DNA of 25,487 nt, taken from contig CAYONM010000028.1 of assembly GCA_964405325.1 (NCBI GenBank), positions 1 to 25,487 of the forward strand, written 5' to 3'. The stretch is from CAYONM01 sp964405325 (GTDB taxonomy: Bacteria; Planctomycetota; UBA11346). Both the position numbers and the translations under genes were made by a program. The notes under the pieces are model-generated. The model saw only the letters and a list, made by a program, of their open reading frames with translations, had not been told where the DNA came from and did no database searches. Shown one piece after another: positions 16,397-24,018 of the stretch. Each line of letters opens with the position of its first letter. Within the stretch, counting starts at the first letter, position 1.

Positions 16397-16431
16397 CAAA
16401 CGCCGCCTGATCGATTCGGGCGGCGTTTGCC
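16397..16431. terminator. Hairpin after the DUF4912 gene
   Basis: gcaaacgccgcc (16397-16408) pairs perfectly with ggcggcgtttgc (16420-16431) around an 11-base loop. The T-tract is missing (cgtcctatg), so it may act with Rho or as an RNA end stabiliser. It separates the glgC operon from the GH57 gene. The rest of 16336-16575 shows nothing else. Confidence 0.6.
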
Positions 16432-16575
16432 GTCCTATGATCGGTATCCGTTGTGCGGAGGGTGAACGGTCAACAACACGCCGAAGGCGGCCACGCCACC
16501 AACGGCTTTACGAGTGCCTGGAAGTGCCAATCTGCTTGCCAGGCCGATGATCCCTCGGTCGAGGATAGGAAGCCC

Positions 16576-18150
16576 ATGGCGCACGGATATCTACTGCTGG
16601 TTTTGCACGCTCATCTCCCCTTCATCCGGCATCCGGAGGATGAGGACTTTCTGGAAGAGGATTGGCTCTACGAAGCCATCACCGAGACCTACATTCCGCT
16701 GCTCAACCATCTCCAACAAGCCATGGAAGCCGGCGTCCAACCGCGTCTGACCATGACCTGGTCGCCCCCTTTGTGCGAAATGCTGGCCGACTCCTTGCTG
16801 CAAGGCCGCTATCGACGGCATCTGGAGCGACTGCTGGAAATGGCCGAGCAGGAAGTCCCCGCCAAGGAACACAGCCCCTTCGCCCAAGCCGCGGTGATGT
16901 ACCGGGACCACTACCGCTTCTGCCTGCGCAAGCTCGATCAGTACACCGGAAATATCCTGCACTGGGTCAGCGAGCTGTTCGACGCTGGCGTGCTGGAGCC
17001 GATCACCTGTGGTGCCACCCACGGCTTTCTGCCGTTGATGCTGACCAAGGAGGCACAGCGGGCCCAGATCTCGGTGGCGGTCCAGAATTTCCGCAAGCAC
17101 TTCGGCCGTGATCCACGTGGCATCTGGCTGCCGGAATGTGGCTTTGTACCCGGTATCGACGAGATCCTACACCAGCATGCGATCCGTTTCTTCTTCCTGG
17201 AAACCCATGGCATCTACTTCGGTGATCCCCGCCCGCGTTATGGCGTCTATCGGCCGGTGTACACGCCAGGCGGCGTTGCTGCCTTCGGTCGCGATCCGGA
17301 AAGCAGCCGTTCGGTGTGGTCAGCAGAATCCGGCTATCCAGGCAACCCGCTCTATCGCGAGTTCTACCGCGATCTCGGCTATGACGCTGATTACGACTAT
17401 GTGAAGAACTTCCTGCACAAAGATGGCATCCGGCGCAACATCGGCCTGAAGTACCATCGGGTCACCGGCAAGGTCCAGTTGCACGAGAAGGAACCTTACG
17501 TCCCCAACCACGCGTTTCATCAGGCCATGGAAGACGCCGGCAACTTCGTATACAACCGGATCAATCAGATCAAACACCTCCACCACCTGCTGGATACCGA
17601 TCCGGTGGTGGTAGCCCCCTACGATGCCGAACTGTTCGGCCACTGGTGGTACGAAGGTCCGCAGTTCATCGAGTCGATCTTCCATACCTGCCACCAAGCG
17701 CCAGAAATCATGCCGGTGACCGGCAGCGAGTTCCTGGACGCCCACCGGGTGCATCAGGTGGTGATGCCATCAGCCTCCAGCTGGGGGGAAAACGGCTACA
17801 ACGGCGTTTGGCTGAATCCCAAGAACGACTGGATCTACCGCCATCTACATATGGCCGAGCGACGAATGATCGAGCTCGCCCAGGCCCATCCCGACGCTCA
17901 GGGCGACCTGCGCCGGGCCCTCAATCAGATGGGTCGCGAACTACTCTTGGCACAAAGCAGCGACTGGGCTTTCATCATGACCACCGGCACCACCGTGCCC
18001 TACGCCGACCGCCGGACCAAGGATCACATCAACCGCTTCACCGGCTTGTACGAGATGATCACCCAGGATCGCATCGACCCCGATGCCATCGCCACCATCG
18101 AGTGGTACGACACCATCTTCCAAGAGCTGGATTACCGGCATTGGCAGTAG
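16576..18150 (+). CDS. GH57 (DUF1957) 1,4-alpha-glucan branching enzyme
   Basis: 524 aa, close to the about 520-aa Thermus-type GH57 branching enzyme. These enzymes cut alpha-1,4-glucan and re-attach it as an alpha-1,6 branch. The N-terminal LVLHAHLPFIRHP carries the family His residues. The catalytic nucleophile is Glu187 in WLPECGF, and the acid/base is Asp350 in APYDAELFGHWW. The C-terminal helical region (QSSDWAFIMTTGT, DHINRF) is that of the DUF1957 C-domain. I chose ATG 16576 because AGGA lies six bases upstream and MAHGYLLLVLHAHLPF is the expected start; the longer upstream frame to 16453 crosses a spacer. It should act with GlgC in glycogen synthesis. A hydrolytic activity cannot be ruled out by sequence alone. 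Confidence 0.93.
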   Translation: MAHGYLLLVLHAHLPFIRHPEDEDFLEEDWLYEAITETYIPLLNHLQQAMEAGVQPRLTMTWSPPLCEMLADSLLQGRYRRHLERLLEMAEQEVPAKEHSPFAQAAVMYRDHYRFCLRKLDQYTGNILHWVSELFDAGVLEPITCGATHGFLPLMLTKEAQRAQISVAVQNFRKHFGRDPRGIWLPECGFVPGIDEILHQHAIRFFFLETHGIYFGDPRPRYGVYRPVYTPGGVAAFGRDPESSRSVWSAESGYPGNPLYREFYRDLGYDADYDYVKNFLHKDGIRRNIGLKYHRVTGKVQLHEKEPYVPNHAFHQAMEDAGNFVYNRINQIKHLHHLLDTDPVVVAPYDAELFGHWWYEGPQFIESIFHTCHQAPEIMPVTGSEFLDAHRVHQVVMPSASSWGENGYNGVWLNPKNDWIYRHLHMAERRMIELAQAHPDAQGDLRRALNQMGRELLLAQSSDWAFIMTTGTTVPYADRRTKDHINRFTGLYEMITQDRIDPDAIATIEWYDTIFQELDYRHWQ

Positions 18151-18223
18151 GGCACCGGATACCGCTAGCAGCGGCTTCAACTTGGCCATTACCCGCACGC
18201 CAGACGGAACCGTTTTTACACCG

Positions 18224-18290
18224 GAGGCACAGAGCCACAGCGGAGTAAAATGCTCTACCCGGCAAAATCTGAACCAGATCTCTGTGCCTC
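18224..18290. repeat. Intergenic inverted repeat, CACAGAG type
   Basis: gaggcacagag (18224-18234) and ctctgtgcctc (18280-18290) are exact reverse complements, 45 bases apart. A further ctctgtg follows at about 18305. Motifs of the form cacagaggcacagag are, from memory, common intergenic repeats in several environmental phyla. Nothing coding is seen in 18151-18390. Confidence 0.6.
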
Positions 18291-18390
18291 GATGTCCCTG
18301 GGACCTCTGTGTCGGTCATAGCCTGCTGCTTCACCCGGATCCCAGCCTGCGGACTCGACACTTCCGGCCCACAGTCTGTAATCCCGGATC

Positions 18391-19251
18391 ATGTCCCTCA
18401 CCCTGACCGATCTCGACGACCGCCCAGAGCTGGCCACGGCGGTCCTCCGTCTGTACCGCCATGCCGGCCCCGGACGACACCATGCCGTCTGCGGCGACCC
18501 GGCTGGCATGGGCTTACCGCCGGAGCTCAATCAGCTCCTGGACGCACCCGGAGTTCTGCTGGGCCTGGATGGCGACGGCCTGACGGCGGTGCTGGCCTGC
18601 TGCAGCTATTCGGATGAACAGATCACCCTCTGGGGTCCGGTCACCGAACCGCCCGAGCAGGAAGGCCACGCCGACGCCGTTCTGGTCGGCTTGCGTCGGC
18701 TCCTGCATCAGAGCCCCTATTCCTCACTGCGGGTCCAGGTGGATACCCGTAACCGGTGGTTGCGTGCCTTCTACCTGCGCCACGGCCTGAGCATCTGGAA
18801 AGACAACGTCATCTTCGAGGTTGCCCTCCAGGGCCAGTACGAGCTGGACGAACAGGTCTGTCGGCTGGATTACACCGATCTGGAAGCCGCCCGGGAACTG
18901 CTCTACCTGGCCTTTCCTGACAGCGGTCATTTCGAACAGGCGATGATCGACCGCGAACACAAGGGATACCGTCACTATGGCCTGTGGCAGGGCCACGCCC
19001 TGGTCGGCGCCGCCGCCCTGCGCCCACATCGCCGCCGTAGCTGGCTGAGCATGCTGGCGATCACCGACAGCCAGCGCGCCAAGGGTCTCGGCACCCGACT
19101 CCTGCGCGGCATCTGCGCCCACGAACAAGCCGGTGGTGCCTTGGCCCTGGGCCTGGAGGTGCTGGCCGACAACCAGACGGCCCTACGCGCTTACGACAAA
19201 GCAGGACTCGAACGGCAATTCACCACGACGATCTTGACGGGGCCGATTTGA
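18391..19251 (+). CDS. Tandem-domain GNAT acetyltransferase
   Basis: A 286-aa protein with two GNAT-like halves. The C-terminal half (about 150-280) has the acetyl-CoA-binding pattern QRAKGLGTRLL followed by the LEVLADNQTALRAYDKAGL strand-helix of motif B. The N-terminal half has the similar but weaker VQVDTRNRWLRAFYLRHGL, so it is probably a degenerate or structural GNAT repeat. The acceptor substrate is unknown; amino group or small-molecule acetylation are both possible. No clear ribosome binding site precedes the ATG, and the upstream 240 bases hold only a repeat. It is probably a single-gene unit, since two hairpins follow. Confidence 0.85.
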   Translation: MSLTLTDLDDRPELATAVLRLYRHAGPGRHHAVCGDPAGMGLPPELNQLLDAPGVLLGLDGDGLTAVLACCSYSDEQITLWGPVTEPPEQEGHADAVLVGLRRLLHQSPYSSLRVQVDTRNRWLRAFYLRHGLSIWKDNVIFEVALQGQYELDEQVCRLDYTDLEAARELLYLAFPDSGHFEQAMIDREHKGYRHYGLWQGHALVGAAALRPHRRRSWLSMLAITDSQRAKGLGTRLLRGICAHEQAGGALALGLEVLADNQTALRAYDKAGLERQFTTTILTGPI

Positions 19252-19264
19252 GTCGATTCTCCCT

Positions 19265-19316
19265 ATCGGCATGATGGCAAAACGCCGTCATGCCGATCAT
19301 CTGGCGAATCGCCAGA
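19265..19316. terminator. Tandem hairpins after the GNAT gene
   Basis: The first hairpin has arms 19265-19278 and 19284-19297 (14 pairs including one G-T) around the loop aaaac. Two bases later tctggcg (19300-19306) pairs with cgccaga (19310-19316) around aat. No T-run follows. They lie 13 bases after the stop codon. Confidence 0.65.
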
Positions 19317-19386
19317 CCGATCGTTCCGGCAAAAAAACCGATCTCTTCGATTTACCCCCCCACAATACTCGCCAGCCTGCCCCACC

Positions 19387-20088
19387 ATGATCGACGTCCA
19401 ACGCCTGGGCATGCGCTTTGCCGGCCGAACCGTCTTGGAACAGGTCCACTTCCAGGTCCCTGGGCAACACATCTGCGCTCTGCTGGGGCCCAACGGTGCC
19501 GGCAAGACCACCCTGGTCCGCTGCCTGGTGGGCGCCCTGCAGCCCAGCTTCGGTGCCTGCCACATCGCCGGACTACCACCACGACAAGCACAGGCGCGCT
19601 TTGGCTACCTACCGGACCTGCCACCCCTGGAGGACGAGCTGCGCGTCGGCGAACACCTGCTGCTGCACGCCCGCCTGCGCAGCATCCCACTGCCCTATCA
19701 GCAGCGCATCCTCGAGGCCCTGGAACTGGTCGACTTGACAGACCGTTACGGCCATCTGGTGGGAAGCCTGTCACGCGGCCAACGCAGCCGCCTGGCGCTG
19801 GCGGAATGCCTGCTGCACCGGCCAGAAGTGCTGATCCTGGATGAACCCTCCGCCGGCCTGGACCCGGCCCAGGTCGTCAGCCTGCGGCAGCTGCTGCAGC
19901 GACTGCGAGAACGCTGCTGCATTCTGTTGGCCACCCACAATCTACCTGAGGTCCGCGCCTGCTGCGACAGCCTGGTGGTGCTCGCAAGCGGCCGGGTCCG
20001 CTACCAGGGAAGCATCGACGAACTGGCGTCGCAAGCGGATGGCGATCTGGAGGCCGCCTATATTGAACTGGCGGGATCCGGCGCATGA
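19387..20088 (+). CDS. ABC transporter ATPase, GldA-like
   Basis: A 233-aa ATPase of the ABC-2 exporter type. Walker A is GPNGAGKT (34-41), and the Q-loop position reads GYLPDLPPLEDELRV, the GldA-like form. The signature is LSRGQ (128-132), one residue from consensus. Walker B is VLILDEP (148-154), followed by SAGLD and the switch His184 (ATHN). All catalytic features are present. The stop overlaps the start of the permease gene as ATGA, so the two are translationally coupled. No Shine-Dalgarno sequence is visible upstream. In other bacteria related systems support gliding, cell-surface or export functions; the substrate here is unknown. Confidence 0.93.
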   Translation: MIDVQRLGMRFAGRTVLEQVHFQVPGQHICALLGPNGAGKTTLVRCLVGALQPSFGACHIAGLPPRQAQARFGYLPDLPPLEDELRVGEHLLLHARLRSIPLPYQQRILEALELVDLTDRYGHLVGSLSRGQRSRLALAECLLHRPEVLILDEPSAGLDPAQVVSLRQLLQRLRERCCILLATHNLPEVRACCDSLVVLASGRVRYQGSIDELASQADGDLEAAYIELAGSGA

Positions 20089-22253
20089 GCATCTTCCTCC
20101 GCCAGATCCGGGCCTGGTTCGCAGCCGAATGGCTGCGTCAGGCCACCAGTCCCTCCGCCGCAGCCCTCTTGGTCGTATGGAACCTGGTCTGCGGCCTGTT
20201 TGTCCAGGTGGTGGTCGCCTACCTGGCCCGCAACGAGCTGCCCGCCGGTGAAAGCGCCATGAGCTTCTTTTTTCGCGGCACCCCCTGGCTGCTGCCACTG
20301 CTGCTGGTGGTGTTCATCCCGCACCTGACCGCCGAGGCCATCGCTGGCCGGCGTGCCAACGGTCGCCTCGAACAGCTGCGCATCGCCGGCCTGAAAGCCG
20401 GCAGCCTGGTCACCGCCGCCTGGTTGGCGACCATGACGCTCTGCGCGCTGCTGGCCGCAGTGCCACTGCTGATCCACGCGGTCTTTGCACTGCAGGGCGG
20501 CACCGACCTGGGCCAAACGCTGATGGCCCTGCTGAGCCTGGGGGCCATTGCCATGAGCCTGAGCGCCATCGCCATGGCGGTCAGCTGCTGGTCCAGCAAC
20601 CGCTTGTGGGCCGGCCTGCTCAGCTTGGCCATGGGCCTGGCCTGGTGGATCGCAGACCTCTTCGGTCACGCCTTCGATGCCGCCTCCTGGTGGAACCACT
20701 GGCGTGCCGCCGTACCCATGGCCAGCTTCGTCTACGATGCTGGTGTCGGCCTGCTGGCCCCGGCGGCTCTCTACAGCCACCTGCTGCTCACGGTGACCGC
20801 GCTGTACATCGCCCGTTGCGGCCTGCGCGCCCAGGCCGGCCAGCGCCTGGCCAGCCTCGACGCCGGACTGGCCGCCATCTGCCTCGTGCTACTCCTGGGC
20901 CTGGGCCCGAACCTGGATCGCCGCTGGGATGGCACCATGGCCGGCAGCCACGCGGTGGCCGAACAAACCCGACTGAGCGTCCGCGAGGCCGCACAAAAAG
21001 GTGGGGTCCAGGCCATCTTGGTCGCCACCCCGCAAATGCGCAGCGATCCGGTGCATGGTGTGATCGTTGCCGGTTGCGAGCGTCTGCTGCAGACCCTCAG
21101 CGCTGACGGCCTGCGCTGGCACCAACTGGATCCGGGCCTGGACCCAGCCGGCGCTGCTCAGCTGGCCCGACAACAGCAGCTGGATCACGATGATCTGACC
21201 CAGCCGCATCTGCTGCTGCGACATCTGGCACGGACCGAGGTCCTGACTCCGACCGACCTGGCCCAGATCGAAACCGAGGCTGACGGCCGCCAGCGGGTCG
21301 CCGCGCTGCAGGCGGAAGGTGCACTGCTGGCAGCGCTCCAGGCCATGCGCCAACAGAGCGACCGTGCCATCGCGTGGGCCAGCCCCCCTTTGAGCAGCTG
21401 CGGCGAACACGCCGACCCGACTGGCCGCAGCTTGGCCTGGCAGCAGCAGATCCAGCATGCCGGCCATCGTCTGGACCCCATCAACAGCTGGCCGGAACTA
21501 GACCTGGAGCGACATCGCGGCCTGGTGATCCCGGGCCTGATTCGCGACCTGACCCCCAAGCAAAACCGCTTGCTGGCCGATTTCCTGCATTCCGGTGGTG
21601 TTCTGATCCTGGCCTTGGATGGCCGTGATCCCCGGCCCTTGCCGCAGTGGCAAGCCCTGCTGGCCGACTACGGCCTGCACTGGGACGAAGCCCTGCTGCT
21701 GGGACCACCAGAAGCCGATCAAACCCGCCTACCAGCGATCACGCTCACCCCGACCAACAGCGATGCGGGCCCCGTCAGCCTGGCGGCGCGCCAGCAACGC
21801 CCCTTGCTGCTGCCCTATGCGCGGGCCTGCTTTCCCGGCCGGCATGACCAGTTGGCCAGTTGGCTGCCGATTCCAAACGATGCCGCTCGGCAACTGCCCG
21901 ATGGCAGTCGCGAAGCCCTGGCTTGGCCGCACCGTGGCCTGCTGACCTGCGCCAAACCGCGCATCGCCCTGCTGGCCAGCGTCAGCGCACTATCGGATGC
22001 GTACCTGGGCACCGCCGGTAATGAATTGCTGGCCCACGGCCTCAGCAGCTGGGTCCTGGCCGGCCACGCCGACACCGCCCTGCCGCCGCGCGCGGTCATC
22101 AGCACCCGCTACCAGCTCTCCGACACCCAAGCCAGCCTGCTGCGCTGGGGCCTGGGCTTCGGCTTGCCCGCCGCCACCCTGCTGCTGGCAGCGCTGATCC
22201 GCTGGCGTCGGCGTCAGGTGCCGGCGATCAGCAATCCTGGGATGGAGGCCTGA
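20085..22253 (+). CDS. Fused ABC-2 permease and GldG-like extracytoplasmic protein
   Basis: A 722-aa protein. Residues about 25-276 carry six or seven membrane helices (about 25-47, 67-82, 107-130, 143-168, 173-195, 220-244, 258-276), as in GldF-type ABC-2 permeases. Residues about 280-680 form a large extracytoplasmic domain like GldG/ABC_transp_aux, with the alternating LVIPGLIRDLTPKQNRLLADFLHSG segment. A final helix lies at about 686-706, followed by a basic tail. This is GldF and GldG in one polypeptide, an arrangement that guarantees equal amounts. The ATGA overlap with the ATPase and the 4-base gap to the DUF4340 gene show an operon. The substrate is unknown. Confidence 0.85.
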   Translation: MSIFLRQIRAWFAAEWLRQATSPSAAALLVVWNLVCGLFVQVVVAYLARNELPAGESAMSFFFRGTPWLLPLLLVVFIPHLTAEAIAGRRANGRLEQLRIAGLKAGSLVTAAWLATMTLCALLAAVPLLIHAVFALQGGTDLGQTLMALLSLGAIAMSLSAIAMAVSCWSSNRLWAGLLSLAMGLAWWIADLFGHAFDAASWWNHWRAAVPMASFVYDAGVGLLAPAALYSHLLLTVTALYIARCGLRAQAGQRLASLDAGLAAICLVLLLGLGPNLDRRWDGTMAGSHAVAEQTRLSVREAAQKGGVQAILVATPQMRSDPVHGVIVAGCERLLQTLSADGLRWHQLDPGLDPAGAAQLARQQQLDHDDLTQPHLLLRHLARTEVLTPTDLAQIETEADGRQRVAALQAEGALLAALQAMRQQSDRAIAWASPPLSSCGEHADPTGRSLAWQQQIQHAGHRLDPINSWPELDLERHRGLVIPGLIRDLTPKQNRLLADFLHSGGVLILALDGRDPRPLPQWQALLADYGLHWDEALLLGPPEADQTRLPAITLTPTNSDAGPVSLAARQQRPLLLPYARACFPGRHDQLASWLPIPNDAARQLPDGSREALAWPHRGLLTCAKPRIALLASVSALSDAYLGTAGNELLAHGLSSWVLAGHADTALPPRAVISTRYQLSDTQASLLRWGLGFGLPAATLLLAALIRWRRRQVPAISNPGMEA

Positions 22254-22257
22254 GCCC

Positions 22258-23745
22258 ATGCCCGCCTGGACCGAAACCCTCTGTCTGGTCGCTCTGCTGG
22301 TCGTCCTGGCCAGTCTGCACCTGCTGGGCCTGGCCGATGCCGGCACGGTCGCGGAACGTAGCCTGCTGACCGGCCCGGTCAGCACCTGTCAGGTGGTGTG
22401 GGAACAAACCGCCTACGGCCTGGATCTGGAGCGGGGCCGTCTGACAGACACCAGCTACCAGCCGGTGGCTCGTCTGGATGCCAGTCTGGCAGCCAATATC
22501 CACAAGGCCCTGCAAGAAGCCCGACTGCTGCGTCGGATCCCGGAAGCCGCGCATCATCGAGCCGCCGACTACGGCCTGGATCAGCCCCTGCTCTGGGCCT
22601 CACCGGCACACGGCAAATTGGCCCTGGGGACCGGCGCCGACGGCAGCGGCTGGGCCCGCTTCGGCCAGGATCCGGATGTCTGGCAGCTGGATCGCGACCT
22701 GGCCAACCTGCTGCGGCAGCACCCGGAACAGCTGCGCGCGCGCAATCTGGGGCTACCAGCACGTTGTACCCGCATCGACAGCGGCCAGTGGCAACTCCGC
22801 TTGCAGCAAGGCCGCTGGTGGCTGCAGCAGAACCAAGCCCAGCTGTGGTGCCAAGCCGATGCGATCCAGCAGTGGCTGGCCAAACTCGCCAGCCGGCATG
22901 CCACAGCCTTCCCCCTCCAGACCACCACCGCACTGCCACAGCAGCTGCAGATCAGCGGCGAAGACAGCCGTGGTCAAACCATCCGCATTGAGCTGCGCTA
23001 TGCGGAGGCCAGCGACCGAGACCTGGTCTTGCGGCAGCAGGCCGGACTGAACGAACTCCTGGTCCTGGATGGGCCGGTGGCCCTGCAGCCAGAGCGTTTC
23101 CGCCCCCAATGCCTATGCCCCATTCCCCTAGCCCAGGCCGACCGCATCCGTCTCGGCCAACTGGAGCTGCGACGACAGCAAGGCCGCTGGCAGGGCAGCC
23201 GTCCGGACATGGATCAGGAGCAGGTCCAGGCCCTGCTGGCCCAGCTGCAAACCCTGCCGGCCCCGGCCGACGCCTGGCCCCGCCGTCAGGCGGCCGCCAG
23301 TGGTAGCGATTGGGAGGTCTGGATCGACGATGAACACTGGCGCGCACCCGCTGGCGTGACCGGCATTGCGGCCATCTCCGAAGCGCAACTGGTCGATCAG
23401 CAGGTCGTGCTGCTACCAGCCGACACCACCATCACTGCGGTCGTGGTTACCCCAGCTAGCGGCACCCCACGCATGCACGAGCGCCGCGCCGATGACACCT
23501 GGGACCAGGACCACCAGGCCCTGGAAGGTTTTATCCAGGCCCTGCGCCAAGCCCAGGTCAGCGCCTGGCAGAGCAGCCTACAAAGCGCTCCCGCCGACAT
23601 CGGCTGGGACAGCACCATCACCTTGGCCTACGAGCAGGGCTCGGTCTCCTTAAAGCTCCATCGCAGCGGCCGCATCGGCCACGTGGAGCGTGATCTGCTG
23701 GGCATGCTGGATGAGGCCAGCCGAGCGGCGGTGTTGGGCGAGTAA
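22258..23745 (+). CDS. DUF4340-type membrane-anchored protein of the Gld-like exporter
   Basis: A 495-aa protein with one N-terminal helix (about 5-26, LCLVALLVVLASLHLLGL) and a long extracytoplasmic part. Segments such as YGLDQPLLWASPAHGKLALG and ARNLGLPARCTRIDSGQWQL have the look of repeated DUF4340 units, which occur as the third gene of Gld-like ABC operons. The starting ATG lies four bases after the permease stop. Probably a structural or accessory subunit outside the membrane. The family assignment rests on pattern and context, so it is less certain than those of its neighbours. Confidence 0.75.
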   Translation: MPAWTETLCLVALLVVLASLHLLGLADAGTVAERSLLTGPVSTCQVVWEQTAYGLDLERGRLTDTSYQPVARLDASLAANIHKALQEARLLRRIPEAAHHRAADYGLDQPLLWASPAHGKLALGTGADGSGWARFGQDPDVWQLDRDLANLLRQHPEQLRARNLGLPARCTRIDSGQWQLRLQQGRWWLQQNQAQLWCQADAIQQWLAKLASRHATAFPLQTTTALPQQLQISGEDSRGQTIRIELRYAEASDRDLVLRQQAGLNELLVLDGPVALQPERFRPQCLCPIPLAQADRIRLGQLELRRQQGRWQGSRPDMDQEQVQALLAQLQTLPAPADAWPRRQAAASGSDWEVWIDDEHWRAPAGVTGIAAISEAQLVDQQVVLLPADTTITAVVVTPASGTPRMHERRADDTWDQDHQALEGFIQALRQAQVSAWQSSLQSAPADIGWDSTITLAYEQGSVSLKLHRSGRIGHVERDLLGMLDEASRAAVLGE

Positions 23746-24018
23746 AACCCAATCACCAGACGGGTCAGACGCCGGCAGTCCCATCGTCTTGCTGGCGATC
23801 AGACCACCCCGCCGGACAACAGGACCGCTATGGATCTGCTCGATCGCCGTCTCACTGCCTTTGCCAGCCGGGCGCATGGTGCTGCTCGAAGGCGATTATC
23901 GCGACGGCCTCCGGGTCGGCGACTGCCTGTGGCCTCTTGATTAAATAGTGCTAGACTCAAAGCAACAAGCCTTACCGAGCAAGTCCGGCCGCCACAGCGC
24001 AGCGCCATGGAGTCCAAC

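Noticed and set aside
16453..16575. Upstream extension of the GH57 enzyme
   Set aside because: It has no family similarity, while the internal ATG has AGGA six bases upstream and matches the expected N-terminus.
18083..18406. 107-aa frame between the GH57 and GNAT genes
   Set aside because: It overlaps the end of the GH57 gene and an inverted repeat, and has no domain or ribosome binding site.
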